DNA of 64,000 nucleotides. Origin: Sphingomonas sp. So64.6b (GTDB lineage: Bacteria; Pseudomonadota; Alphaproteobacteria; Sphingomonadales; Sphingomonadaceae). This document shows, piece after piece, positions 18,216 through 27,232 of this stretch. Made by a program: the position numbers and the translations under genes. The stretch lies in contig NZ_CP048817.1 in NCBI RefSeq assembly GCF_014171475.1, positions 1,984,001-2,048,000 on the forward strand, read 5' to 3'. Positions within the stretch are counted from its first letter, which is position 1, and each line of letters starts with the position of its first letter. The notes under the pieces were generated by a model. It did no database searches and was not told the DNA's origin. It was given only the letters and a program-made list of their open reading frames with translations.

Positions 18216-18983
18216 ATGACAGATGTCACGCTCTACCACTGGGAGCCGAACGCCAATTCGGGCAAGCCGATGCTGGCGCTGATGGAGAAGGGCGTCGCGT
18301 TCGACAGCCATTATCTCGATCTGCTCAATTTCGACCAGCACAAGCCCGACTATCTCGCGGTCAACCCGCTCGGCACCATCCCGGCCATGACTCATGGCGG
18401 CCGGGTGCTGACCGAATCGACCGCCATCATGGAATATGTCGATGAAGCGTTCGACGGACCCCGGCTGATGCCCGACGACCCGGTCGATCAGTGGCGTGTG
18501 CGCTGGTGGATGAAGTTCATGGATCAATGGCTCGGGCCGAGCTTTTCGATGATCGGCTGGAGCGTGTTCATCGGCCCGTCGGTGCGCCAGAAGGATCCCG
18601 CCGAACTGGAGGCGGCGATTGAGCGTATCCCGATGCCGGAGCGACGCGTGGCGTGGCGCAAGGCGATCGGCGGCACTTTTTCGGCCGAGGAGATGGCTGA
18701 ATCCCAGCGCCGGGTCGGGCTCGGCATCACCTTTCTCGAAGAGGCGCTAGGCAAACGCGCCTGGCTCGCCTCGGACAGTTACAGCCTGGCCGACATCAAC
18801 GGCTTCAATCTCGCTTATGCCCTGCCGCTGTCTCAGCCGACGCTATCGAACGATGAGCTGACGCCCAACATCATGCGCTGGCTCCGCACGATTTATGCGC
18901 GCCCTGCAACCAAGGCGTGCTGGGCGCTGGGCAAGACCGACATGGCGAAGCGCGTGACGATCCTGGAGAGCGAACCGGCATGA
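18216..18983 (+). CDS. GST-type beta-etherase subunit (LigF/BaeA-like)
   Basis: A 255-residue protein with an N-terminal thioredoxin-like GST domain (1-85; NPLGTIPAM and ESTAIMEY GSH-site motifs) and an all-helical C-terminal domain with ADINGFN. Sphingomonad beta-etherases use glutathione to displace the phenolic leaving group from the C-alpha ketone of beta-aryl ethers. Its stop overlaps the start of a second, more divergent GST by 4 bp, which recalls the heterodimeric beta(R)-etherase BaeAB of Novosphingobium aromaticivorans. The family is confident; heterodimer formation is inferred from gene overlap. Confidence 0.78.
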   Translation: MTDVTLYHWEPNANSGKPMLALMEKGVAFDSHYLDLLNFDQHKPDYLAVNPLGTIPAMTHGGRVLTESTAIMEYVDEAFDGPRLMPDDPVDQWRVRWWMKFMDQWLGPSFSMIGWSVFIGPSVRQKDPAELEAAIERIPMPERRVAWRKAIGGTFSAEEMAESQRRVGLGITFLEEALGKRAWLASDSYSLADINGFNLAYALPLSQPTLSNDELTPNIMRWLRTIYARPATKACWALGKTDMAKRVTILESEPA

Positions 18984-19729
18984 CGACCAGATTATATCAT
19001 GGCGAGCCGAACGGTCCGTCGCTGACCGTGCTCGCCGCCGCCTTTGAAAAGCAGGTTGATGTCGAACTGGAACGGATCGATCTCGCCGCCGGCGAGCGTC
19101 ATTCCGACCGCGTGCCGCACGGGTTTGAGGTCGATCAGTCGATCGAGGGTGAAGGTCCCGTGCTCGTCGTCGACGGCATCGCGATGACCGACAGTGTGTT
19201 CGTCGCTTGTTATCTCGACGATGTCGGCAGCGGCCCGGCATTGCGCCCCGCCGATCCCTGGGAGCGGTGGCAGACCATGGCGTGGTGCCGTCACATCATC
19301 GAGCGTGTCGCGCCCGCCGCATCCTATCTCGGTCTCGAACGGACGCCGCCGGTGCATGTGCCGACCGGGATCACCAGCGTCGATCTGGCCGCGCGTTGGC
19401 GCGATGCTCAGGCCGGTCGGTTCGACCAAGCCCAGCTGACTGACAGTCGCGCCAAGATCGCCCATGCGGCCGACAAGATCGAAGGACAGGTCGCCGACGG
19501 TCGCGACTGGTTGATGGGGCCGTTCGGCATTGCCGATCTCGAAACCTATGCCTGGCTCGCGGGGATGCCCTCGCTCGTGCCCGACGCGTTTGCCGGCAAG
19601 CCGCACACCGCCGCCTGGCTGGCGCGCGTTGCGGCGCGCCCGTCGGTCGCGCGCGCTCTGTCACTGGCGAGCGTCGATGCGCCGGAAACGGTCTGGGCAC
19701 CGGGTCCTGAAATCAACCGCTGGGGCTGA
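18980..19729 (+). CDS. Divergent GST-like protein (possible BaeB-type partner subunit)
   Basis: A 249-residue GST-fold protein beginning with ATG overlapping the upstream TGA. The N-terminal domain has the YHGEPNGPS segment aligned with the GSH site of its neighbour, but the cis-Pro region (GPVLVVDG) and ES-type GSH motif (TDSVF) are altered, and the C-terminal ADLETYAW replaces the usual ADI. A degenerate GSH site fits a structural partner rather than an independent enzyme. The overlap with a LigF-like gene suggests a BaeAB-style complex. The downstream acyl-CoA synthetase begins 1 bp after its stop. Confidence 0.7.
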   Translation: MTTRLYHGEPNGPSLTVLAAAFEKQVDVELERIDLAAGERHSDRVPHGFEVDQSIEGEGPVLVVDGIAMTDSVFVACYLDDVGSGPALRPADPWERWQTMAWCRHIIERVAPAASYLGLERTPPVHVPTGITSVDLAARWRDAQAGRFDQAQLTDSRAKIAHAADKIEGQVADGRDWLMGPFGIADLETYAWLAGMPSLVPDAFAGKPHTAAWLARVAARPSVARALSLASVDAPETVWAPGPEINRWG

Positions 19730-19730
19730 G

Positions 19731-21293
19731 ATGCGTTCAATCGATTATTTCGACCGCGGGCATGACCGCGATCCGACACGCGCCTGCCTGATCGATACCG
19801 CCAGCGGCGAACGGCTAACCTTCGCCGAGGTCAAGGCGCTGACCGAGCGGATCGCGACCGCAATGTATGCGAACGGCTTCCGCAACCAGCAGCCAGTTGC
19901 GCTTTACGGCCCGAACAGCGCAACGATCATGGTCGCGTTGCTCGCGATCTGGCGTGCCAATGGCCAATGGGTGCCGGTCAACACCCGCAACGCGATCGAT
20001 GCCAATGCGGGTTATCTCAACTATGTCCGCTGCGGCTGGCTATTCTACCATTCGAGCCTTGAGGCGGATGTGGCGGCATTGCGCGCGCAGGCGCCCGTAC
20101 TGACTCGCTTCGTCTGCCTCGATCGCCCGTGCGGCGATGATCCTTCGCTCGACCAGTTCATCGCCGACACGCCGGCGGGCGCCCTGCCCGACATGTCCGA
20201 TCCGTTCGGCAAGCCCGACGATGTGGTCGGCCTGTTCCCGACCGGGGGTACAACCGGGCCGTCCAAGGGTGTGGTCGTCACCAACCTTGGCTGGGGAACG
20301 ATGATCGAGACGCTGGGTGATGCGGTCGGCGGGCGGACCGACGATCCGGTGTCGCTGGTGGTGGCGCCGGTCACTCACGCGGCGGGGCCGGTCGCGCTCG
20401 GCACGATGGCGCTCGGGGCGACTCAGGTGATCCTGCCCGGCTTCGATGCCGATACCGTGCTGAAAACCATCGCGGCGCACCATGTGACCCATATGTATCT
20501 GCCGCCGACCGCGCTTTACGGGCTGCTCGCTTCGCCCGAACTCGGCCGGCAGGATACCAGCTCGCTCAAGATCTTCATCCTGGTCGGCTCACCGGTGTCG
20601 CCGGAGAAACTGCGCCTCGCGGTCGAGAAGTTCGGACCGTGCATGTGCCAGTCCTATGGTCAGGTCGAATCGCCGATGATCACCACCTGGCTACCGCCCG
20701 AAGTGGTCGCCGCGGCGGCGGCGGGCGATCATCCCGAACGGTTGGCGAGTTGCGGCCGGCCGACCCGGTCGGTTCGTGTCGGGCTGATGGACGATGCGGG
20801 CAATCTGCTGCCCGATGGAGAACGCGGCGAGATCGTCGTGCGCGGGGTGCTGGTGTCGAAGGAATATTTCGAGATGCCCGAAGCGACCGCCGAGGCGCGC
20901 CAGTTCGGCTGGCACCACACCGGCGATGTCGCCTATCGCGACGCGGACGGTTATTTTTTCATCGTCGACCGCAAGAAGGACATGGTGGTAACCGGCGGAT
21001 TCAACGTCTTCACCGCCGAGGTCGAAGCCGTGGTGACTGAACTGGCCACGGTACGGGAGTGCGCCGTGATCGGAGTCCCACACGAGAAATGGGGCGAATC
21101 TGTCCATGCCATCGTGGTCGCCGACGGGGTCGACGAAGCGGCGATCATTGCCCATGCCAAGGCACGGCTGGGGGGCGTCAAGGCGCCCAAGAGCGTCGCC
21201 TTTGTCGACTCGATTCCGCGCACGGCGGCTGGCAAGATGGACAAGAAGACGCTCAGGACCGCCTATTGGGGCGACGGTCGGATGGTGAATTGA
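19731..21293 (+). CDS. AMP-forming acyl/aryl-CoA synthetase
   Basis: A 520-residue ANL-superfamily ligase. The P-loop-like motif is PTGGTTGPSKGV, the adenylate-binding QSYGQVESP and the hinge GWHHTGDVAYRDADG are present, and the catalytic C-terminal Lys lies in RTAAGKMDKK. It activates a carboxylate with ATP and CoA. The substrate is not shown; vanilloylacetate, ferulate or a dihydroferulate-type acid would fit the surroundings. It follows the GST pair by 1 bp and precedes the PQQ dehydrogenase by about 40 bp, so ether cleavage, side-chain oxidation and CoA activation are probably co-expressed. It is not the ADP-forming FerA type used by SYK-6. Confidence 0.82.
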   Translation: MRSIDYFDRGHDRDPTRACLIDTASGERLTFAEVKALTERIATAMYANGFRNQQPVALYGPNSATIMVALLAIWRANGQWVPVNTRNAIDANAGYLNYVRCGWLFYHSSLEADVAALRAQAPVLTRFVCLDRPCGDDPSLDQFIADTPAGALPDMSDPFGKPDDVVGLFPTGGTTGPSKGVVVTNLGWGTMIETLGDAVGGRTDDPVSLVVAPVTHAAGPVALGTMALGATQVILPGFDADTVLKTIAAHHVTHMYLPPTALYGLLASPELGRQDTSSLKIFILVGSPVSPEKLRLAVEKFGPCMCQSYGQVESPMITTWLPPEVVAAAAAGDHPERLASCGRPTRSVRVGLMDDAGNLLPDGERGEIVVRGVLVSKEYFEMPEATAEARQFGWHHTGDVAYRDADGYFFIVDRKKDMVVTGGFNVFTAEVEAVVTELATVRECAVIGVPHEKWGESVHAIVVADGVDEAAIIAHAKARLGGVKAPKSVAFVDSIPRTAAGKMDKKTLRTAYWGDGRMVN

Positions 21294-21334
21294 CCGGACG
21301 GCGGAAAGCGCCGCCGGTCCTTGAGAGGATGCGG

Positions 21335-23503
21335 ATGATGCGGATCGACCGGCAACGCGCGGGTATCGGAGTGCTGATGGCGGTGGTTTCCCTGGCGCTG
21401 GCGGTGGCCGGATGCGGGGGGCCAAAGGACGCGGGCGAGGTACAGGCCGGTGGCGTGGATGGCGCGCGGATCGCCGCCGGCGCGCCGGGCGAGTGGTTAT
21501 CGACCGGGCGCACCTATGACGAACAGCGTTTCAGCCCGTTGACGCAGATCGACCATGACGATGTCGGCACGCTCGGCCTGGCCTGGTCGGCTGATCTCGA
21601 CACGGCGCGCGGGCAGGAAGCGACGCCGCTGATGATCGATGGCACGCTCTATGTGTCGACCGCGTGGAGCATGGTGAAGGCGTATGACGCGCGAAGCGGC
21701 AAGCCGCTATGGTCCTATGATCCCGAGGTGCCGCGCGAGACATTGGTCAAGGCGTGCTGCGACGCGGTCAATCGCGGTGTCGCCGCCTGGGGCGACAGGA
21801 TCTTTGTCGGCACGCTCGATGGGCGCCTGATCGCGCTCGACCGCGCCACCGGCAAGGCGGCATGGAGTGTCGTTACCGTCGATCAATCCAAAAACTATAC
21901 CATCACTGGCGCGCCACGCGTGGTCGGCGGCATGGTGCTCATCGGCAATGGCGGGGCTGAATTCGGCGCGCGCGGTTATGTCACCGCTTATGACGCCGCG
22001 ACCGGCCAGCAGAAATGGCGCTTCTACACCGTCCCTGCGCAACCCGGCACCGAACCGAACGAGCCCGCCTATCTCAAGGCGGCGGCATCGACCTGGTTCG
22101 GCGATTATTGGAAACAGGGTGGCGGCGGCACGGTGTGGGACGCGATGGCGTATGACCCTGCGCTCGACCTGCTTTATATCGGCGTCGGCAATGGCAGCCC
22201 GTGGAACCAGGCCTATCGGTCCGAGGGCAAGGGAGACAATCTCTATCTGTCGTCGATCGTCGCGATCAAGGCGAGCACGGGGCAATATGCCTGGCATTAT
22301 CAGACTACACCGGGCGATTCATGGGATTTCACCGCGACCCAGCATATCGTGCTGGCCGATCTGACGATCGACGGCAAGCCGCGCAAAGTGTTGATGCAAG
22401 CGCCCAAGAACGGCTTTTTCTACGTTCTCGATCGCACCAACGGCAAGCTCCTGTCGGCGAAGAACTTCGTGCCCGTGAACTGGGCGACCGGGGTCGATAT
22501 GGCGACCGGACGGCCGATCGAAACGCCCGAGGCGCGCTATTACAAGACCGGCAAGCCGTTTATCGGATCGCCGGGCGCGACCGGCGCCCATAGCTGGCAG
22601 CCAATGGCGTTCGACCCGAAGAGCGGCCTGGTGTTCATTCCCGCGAACCTCGCCGCTTTCCCCTATATCCCTGAAACGGGCTGGAAGCCGTCGAAGCTTG
22701 GCTTCAATGTCGGGGTCGATATGGGCAAGGCAGCGATGCCCGCGATCCCAGCGGTTCGCGATGCGGCCGCGGCGGCAACGACCGGCGCGCTGATCGCATG
22801 GGATCCCGTGGCGCAGAAGGAACGCTGGCGCGTCGCTTATAAGGGCCCGTGGAATGGTGGCATATTGGCAACTGGCGGAGGCCTCGTTTTCCAGGGTAAT
22901 GCGACCGGCGAATTCGCCGCCTATTCAACCACTGACGGACGGAAACTATGGTCGTTTGCGACCCAGACCGGCGTGGTCGCCGCGCCGATCAGCTATGAAC
23001 TCGATGGAGAACAATATGTCGCGGTGCTTGCCGGTTGGGGCGGTGTTTGGGCGCTGGCGCCGGGCGTACTGATCGACAAGAGCGGACCGAACCGCAACAT
23101 CAGCCGGCTGCTCGTCTTCAAACTTGGCGCGAAAGGCACCCTGCCCTCTGCCCCGCCATTCGACAAGACTCCACTCGATCCACCACCATCGACCGCTTCA
23201 CCGGCTGTGATCGCCGCTGGTGGCGAGCATTTCGCGCGCTATTGCGGCGTCTGCCACGGCGATGCCGCCGTGGGCGGCAGTCTCGTGCCTGATCTGCGCC
23301 GCAGCGCCGTTCTGAACAACGCCGCGACATGGCGTCAGATCGCCCATGACGGCGCGCTCAAGGACAATGGTATGGTCGCGTTCCAGTCGGTGATGACCCC
23401 GGAGGAAATCGAGACGATCCGCGCTTATGTCATCAAGCGTGCCAATGAGGACAAGGCGCTGGAGAATAAGGCGCTGAAGAACAAGCCGGTCGGAGTACGC
23501 TGA
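21335..23503 (+). CDS. PQQ-dependent quinohemoprotein alcohol dehydrogenase (lipoprotein)
   Basis: A 722-residue type II quinohemoprotein. It has a signal peptide with a lipobox ending AVAGC (Cys27), an eight-bladed PQQ propeller with an adjacent Cys-Cys pair (KACCDAV) near the quinone, GDSWDFTATQ containing the likely catalytic Asp, and a C-terminal cytochrome c domain with CGVCH haem-binding motif and a Met ligand in NGMVAF. It oxidises alcohols in the periplasm. ATG 21335 is favoured because GAGAGG at 21323-21328 is 6 bp upstream; 21329 and 21338 are alternatives. In this operon a lignin side-chain or benzylic alcohol substrate is likely (inference). Confidence 0.85.
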   Translation: MMRIDRQRAGIGVLMAVVSLALAVAGCGGPKDAGEVQAGGVDGARIAAGAPGEWLSTGRTYDEQRFSPLTQIDHDDVGTLGLAWSADLDTARGQEATPLMIDGTLYVSTAWSMVKAYDARSGKPLWSYDPEVPRETLVKACCDAVNRGVAAWGDRIFVGTLDGRLIALDRATGKAAWSVVTVDQSKNYTITGAPRVVGGMVLIGNGGAEFGARGYVTAYDAATGQQKWRFYTVPAQPGTEPNEPAYLKAAASTWFGDYWKQGGGGTVWDAMAYDPALDLLYIGVGNGSPWNQAYRSEGKGDNLYLSSIVAIKASTGQYAWHYQTTPGDSWDFTATQHIVLADLTIDGKPRKVLMQAPKNGFFYVLDRTNGKLLSAKNFVPVNWATGVDMATGRPIETPEARYYKTGKPFIGSPGATGAHSWQPMAFDPKSGLVFIPANLAAFPYIPETGWKPSKLGFNVGVDMGKAAMPAIPAVRDAAAAATTGALIAWDPVAQKERWRVAYKGPWNGGILATGGGLVFQGNATGEFAAYSTTDGRKLWSFATQTGVVAAPISYELDGEQYVAVLAGWGGVWALAPGVLIDKSGPNRNISRLLVFKLGAKGTLPSAPPFDKTPLDPPPSTASPAVIAAGGEHFARYCGVCHGDAAVGGSLVPDLRRSAVLNNAATWRQIAHDGALKDNGMVAFQSVMTPEEIETIRAYVIKRANEDKALENKALKNKPVGVR

Positions 23504-23514
23504 CGGTGGACTAA

Positions 23515-23535
23515 ACTGTATCCAAGGGATACTGT
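23515..23535. promoter_or_regulatory. 21-bp inverted-repeat operator, copy 6
   Basis: Half-sites ACTGTATCC and GGATACTGT with spacer AAG; symmetry extends outward (TAAAC on the left, GTTTA on the right), making this the longest palindrome of the set. It lies between the PQQ dehydrogenase stop and the ALDH gene at 23606. Confidence 0.82.
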
Positions 23536-23605
23536 TTAGCGTATCGGATCACGTGAAGGCGCCAGTGCCATAGGGCGGGGCCGCACGATGGACAGGAGAG
23601 ATGCG

Positions 23606-25120
23606 ATGAACGAGATGACCCAGGTTTCCTATGCGCAGCACGCCTATTCGGACGGCGCGAAAAAGGCGTTGAGCCGTCGCCCGCAGCTGTTCATCAATAA
23701 CGAATGGGTCAATTCCTCGCACGATGCGACGCTTGCGGTGATCGATCCGTCGAGCGGCAAGGAAGTCACCCGAATCGTCGACGCAAGCGACCAGGATGTC
23801 GATCGCGCGGTGGCCGCCGCGCGCACCGCGTTCGACGATGGCCGCTGGTCCGATCTGCCGCCGATCGTGCGCGAAGGGATGATGCACAAGCTCGCCAGCC
23901 TGATCGAACGGCACGCCGAAGAATTCGCCGAACTCGAGGCGATCGATAACGGCAAGCCCAAGGGCATGGCGGCGGCGGTCGATGTACCGGGCGCAATCGG
24001 CATGCTGCATTATATGGCCGGTTGGGCATCGAAGCTCTCGGGCGAGATGATCGAACCGATGTCGGCACCGCGTGGCGCATTCCATAGCTACGTTCGCCGC
24101 GAGCCGGTCGGCGTCGCCGCGCAAATCGTGCCGTGGAACTTCCCGCTGCTGATGGCGGTGCTCAAGATCGCGCCTGCACTGGCGGCAGGCTGCACGCTGA
24201 TCCTCAAGCCAGCCGAGCAGACCTCTCTCACCGCGCTGCGCCTCGCCGACCTGATCGCCGAGGCGGGCTTTCCCGCCGGCACGATCAACATCATTACCGG
24301 CAATGGCCACACCGCGGGCGACCGGCTGGTCCGCCATCCCGATGTCGACAAGGTCGCGTTCACCGGGTCGACCGAAGTCGGCAAGATCATCAACCGCACC
24401 GCGACCGACACGCTCAAGCGCGTCACGCTCGAACTCGGCGGCAAGTCGCCGGTGGTGGTGCTGCCCGATGTCGATGTCGAGGCGACCGCGCCGGGTGCGG
24501 CGGGGGCGATCTTCTTCAATTCGGGTCAGGTCTGCATCGCCGGTTCGCGGCTTTATGCACACCGTTCGATCTTCGACAAATTGCTCGAAGGCGTCGCCAA
24601 CGCCGCCGCCTTCTGGGCGCCGCGTCCGTCGCTCGATCCGGCCGGCCATATGGGGCCGCTCGTCTCGTCCGAACAATTCGATCGCGTCATGGGTTATATC
24701 GACGCGGGCAAGAAAGCGGGTGCCAGCGTTGCGGTCGGCGGGGATTCTCCCTCGTCGGACGGCGGTTATTACGTCAACCCGACGGTCCTGGTCGATGTGC
24801 GCCCCGACATGAGCGTGGTGCAGGAGGAAATCTTCGGCCCGGTTGTGGTCGCGCAGCGCTTCGACGATCTCGACGAGGTAGCGAAGTCCGCCAACGACAC
24901 GTGCTTCGGGCTCGGCGCAGGTATCTGGACGCGCGATATCGCAGCGATGCACAAGCTCGCCGCGAAGATCAGGGCGGGCACTGTGTGGGGCAATTGCCAT
25001 GCGGTGATCGATCCCGCGTTGCCCTTTGGCGGCTTCAAGCAATCGGGCCTGGGCCGTGAACAGGCACGTCAGGGTGTCGAGGCCTATACCGAACTCAAAT
25101 CGGTCATCATCAAGCTGTGA
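23606..25120 (+). CDS. Aldehyde dehydrogenase (phenylacetaldehyde/aryl-aldehyde type)
   Basis: A 504-residue NAD(P)+ ALDH. Asn178 in PWNFP, Glu276 in LELGG and Cys310 in GQVC form the active site. ATG 23606 is chosen because CAGGAGAG lies 6 bp upstream; ATG 23588 is an in-frame alternative. It is the first gene of an operator-controlled operon with an amidohydrolase and a LigF-like GST. Candidates for its substrate include vanillin released by stilbene or CoA-dependent cleavage, or vanilloyl acetaldehyde. Sequence alone does not choose between them. Confidence 0.85.
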   Translation: MNEMTQVSYAQHAYSDGAKKALSRRPQLFINNEWVNSSHDATLAVIDPSSGKEVTRIVDASDQDVDRAVAAARTAFDDGRWSDLPPIVREGMMHKLASLIERHAEEFAELEAIDNGKPKGMAAAVDVPGAIGMLHYMAGWASKLSGEMIEPMSAPRGAFHSYVRREPVGVAAQIVPWNFPLLMAVLKIAPALAAGCTLILKPAEQTSLTALRLADLIAEAGFPAGTINIITGNGHTAGDRLVRHPDVDKVAFTGSTEVGKIINRTATDTLKRVTLELGGKSPVVVLPDVDVEATAPGAAGAIFFNSGQVCIAGSRLYAHRSIFDKLLEGVANAAAFWAPRPSLDPAGHMGPLVSSEQFDRVMGYIDAGKKAGASVAVGGDSPSSDGGYYVNPTVLVDVRPDMSVVQEEIFGPVVVAQRFDDLDEVAKSANDTCFGLGAGIWTRDIAAMHKLAAKIRAGTVWGNCHAVIDPALPFGGFKQSGLGREQARQGVEAYTELKSVIIKL

Positions 25121-25167
25121 CCGTCACGCGCCCGATCGGGCGCGAACGAGAAGACTGAACACCATAC

Positions 25168-25191
25168 CCCGCCGCCGCGAAAGGCGGCGGG
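25168..25191 (+). repeat. Perfect 9-bp hairpin before the amidohydrolase gene
   Basis: CCCGCCGCC is followed by a 6-nt loop and GGCGGCGGG, immediately upstream of the AAAGGAGAGG ribosome-binding site. It may tune mRNA processing or expression between the ALDH and amidohydrolase; there is no T-run, so it is not a typical terminator. Confidence 0.6.
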
Positions 25192-25205
25192 CAAAAGGAG
25201 AGGCC

Positions 25206-26078
25206 ATGCCCGTCGATCCAACCAAGGTCGTCGCGATCGACGTCCACGTCCATGCCGAGGTGTCGTGCCACGATCCGGAGGATCCGGTGATGGCGAAATA
25301 CTTCGACGCGGCATCCGCTTATTTCAAGGCGGACCGCAAACGCCCGACCGTTCCCGAGACGATCGCCTATTATCGCGAACAGAATATCGCATTCTGCCTG
25401 TTTACGGTCGATTGCGAGAGCGGGATCGGTGCCAAGCGGGTGAGCAATTACGAGATCGCCGAACTGGCGGCCGAACATGATGACATCGTCATCCCCTTCG
25501 CCTCGATCGATCCGCGCAAAGGCAAATACGGCGCGCGCGAGGCACGCGACCTGGTCGAGAATTATGGCGTCAAAGGCTTCAAATTCCACGGCATCATGCA
25601 GGATTGCCACCCGGCGGATCGCGTCGCCTATCCGATTTATGAAGTGATCGCCGAATACGGCCTGCCGACGATCTTCCATACCGGGCATTCGGGCATGGGC
25701 ACGGGCATGCGCGGCGGCGGCGGCGTGCGGCTGAAATATGGTCAGCCGATGCTGATCGACGATGTCGCGGTCGATTTCCCCGACATGAAGATCATCCTGG
25801 CGCATCCGAGCTGGCCATGGACCGATGAAAGCCTGTCGATGGCGCTGCACAAGGACAATGTCTTTATCGACCTGTCCGGCTGGTCGCCGAAATATTTCCC
25901 GAAACAGGTGATCCAGTACGCCAACACCCAGCTGAAACATAAGATGATGTTCGGCAGCGACTTCCCGTTAATCCGCCCCGACAAATGGCTCGCCGCCGCG
26001 CAGGAGGCCGGGTTCCGCGAGGAGGTGCTGCCGCTGATCATGAAGGACAATGCGATCCGCGTGCTCGGGCTGGCGTGA
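25206..26078 (+). CDS. Amidohydrolase-2 family metal-dependent hydrolase/decarboxylase
   Basis: A 290-residue TIM-barrel amidohydrolase. Metal-site signatures are His14-x-His16 (VHVHAE), FKFHG, FHTGHSG, LAHPSWPW and Asp in FGSDFP. AAAGGAGAGG precedes ATG 25206. The ACMSD/LigW/LigJ superfamily includes aromatic decarboxylases, hydratases and lactonases. This one keeps HxH at the N-terminus, unlike LigW (ExF), so it is a different subtype. Its position between an ALDH and a LigF-like GST under the shared operator argues for a lignin-aromatic substrate, not identified. Confidence 0.78.
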   Translation: MPVDPTKVVAIDVHVHAEVSCHDPEDPVMAKYFDAASAYFKADRKRPTVPETIAYYREQNIAFCLFTVDCESGIGAKRVSNYEIAELAAEHDDIVIPFASIDPRKGKYGAREARDLVENYGVKGFKFHGIMQDCHPADRVAYPIYEVIAEYGLPTIFHTGHSGMGTGMRGGGGVRLKYGQPMLIDDVAVDFPDMKIILAHPSWPWTDESLSMALHKDNVFIDLSGWSPKYFPKQVIQYANTQLKHKMMFGSDFPLIRPDKWLAAAQEAGFREEVLPLIMKDNAIRVLGLA

Positions 26079-26123
26079 TCGGTCGTCGCATCTTCACCAG
26101 AATCACCGTTGGAGGCTGAAACC

Positions 26124-26888
26124 ATGACGCTCAAATATTATCATGCCGAACCGGTCGCCAATTCGCTCAAGTCGATGATCCCGCTGAAGGAGAAGGGCCT
26201 CGATTTCGAAAGCGTCTATGTCGATCTTCACAAGTTCGAACAGCATCAGCCCTGGTTCGTCGCGATCAACCCGGAAGGGCAAGTCCCCGTGCTCGACCAT
26301 GACGGGACGATCATCACCCATACGACGGTGATCAACGAATATCTCGAGGATGCCTTTCCCGACGCCCCGCCGCTGCGCCCCAACACGCCGGAGGGCAATG
26401 CGCGGATGCGATACTGGAACAAGTTCATCGACGAGCATGTGATGAATTTCGTCTCTATGCATGGCTGGCACCGGATGGTCGGCGTGATTGCGCGCGGGGT
26501 CGATAGCGGCGAATTCGAGAAACTGGTCGAGCGCATTCCGCTTCACGAGCAGCGCGAGAAATGGAAAACCGCGCGCTCGGGCTTCAGCGAGGCCGATCTC
26601 GCCAATGCGACGCGCAAGATCGAGGTCGCGGTCGACAAGGTCGAAGCGCAACTGGGCGAAAACGACTGGCTTGCCGGCGAGATGTTCACGCTCGCCGATA
26701 TCAACTTCTACGCGCATTGCGGGATGATGGTCGAACGCATGTTCCCGGAACTGGATATCGCCACGCGCACACCGCGTTTGGTCGCCTGGCGTGACCGGAT
26801 GACCGCGCGGCCCGGCGTCGCCGCGGCACTTGGCATGCCCGATCACACCGCCCCCGGGCTGCGCACCTGGACGGGTCATGCGCGCTGA
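26124..26888 (+). CDS. LigF-like GST beta-etherase (orphan)
   Basis: A 254-residue GST. The N-terminal domain shows ANSLKSMIPLKEKG, NPEGQVPVLDHDG and a TTVINEYLED GSH-site helix like LigF, though the usual EST is replaced by HTT. The C-terminal helical domain has LADINFYAH. It resembles the window's LigF (38829) more closely than the BaeA-like GST, so a beta(S)-etherase or related thioether enzyme is likely. GGAGG lies 8 bp before the ATG. It closes the ALDH-amidohydrolase-GST operon. Confidence 0.78.
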   Translation: MTLKYYHAEPVANSLKSMIPLKEKGLDFESVYVDLHKFEQHQPWFVAINPEGQVPVLDHDGTIITHTTVINEYLEDAFPDAPPLRPNTPEGNARMRYWNKFIDEHVMNFVSMHGWHRMVGVIARGVDSGEFEKLVERIPLHEQREKWKTARSGFSEADLANATRKIEVAVDKVEAQLGENDWLAGEMFTLADINFYAHCGMMVERMFPELDIATRTPRLVAWRDRMTARPGVAAALGMPDHTAPGLRTWTGHAR

Positions 26889-26997
26889 TATTAGGGTCCG
26901 ACGATAAGAAAGAGCGAGCCGGTGCAGGTCCGGCATAAGATACCAGACCACATGCCATGCCATGGTTGAATCACGACGCGCGACAAAGCTGAGAGGT

Positions 26998-27053
26998 TGA
27001 GCGGCAGGAGATATAGGACACCGGGAACGTCCCGTTTCTCAGGCTGCCGCTTC
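26998..27053. repeat. GGAGATAT hairpin repeat, copy 1
   Basis: The outer stem TGAGCGGCAG/CTGCCGCTTCA encloses GGAGATATAGGACACCGG followed by GAACGTCCC. A related element occurs at 58760-58816 and a shorter one at 27129-27168. Confidence 0.6.
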
Positions 27054-27128
27054 AGACGAAATCAGTATAATTCTTTATATATCATATATTTAAATTCAAA
27101 CAGCCAATATTTGGCGGCACCAGCGTTT

Positions 27129-27168
27129 CAGGAGATATGGGACATCCCCGGAGTCGATCGGGCTCCTG
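27129..27168. repeat. GGAGATAT hairpin repeat, copy 2 (short)
   Basis: Stem CAGGAG/CTCCTG encloses GATATGGGACATCCCCGG. It shares the core GGAGATATGGGACA with the other copies. Confidence 0.5.
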
Positions 27169-27232
27169 CACGTCGAACCCAAGCGATCTCCGCTCAGCAC
27201 GAGTGTATCGGATTAAACGCTGCTCCAAAGCC

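Larger units (their letters stand above)
26889..27232. other. Intergenic repeat- and AT-rich region
   Basis: A 344-bp gap between the convergent GST and VOC genes with no credible gene. It contains two copies of a GGAGATAT-type hairpin repeat (26998-27053 and 27129-27168) and between them a notably AT-rich stretch (about 27060-27112) in an otherwise GC-rich genome. Confidence 0.65.
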
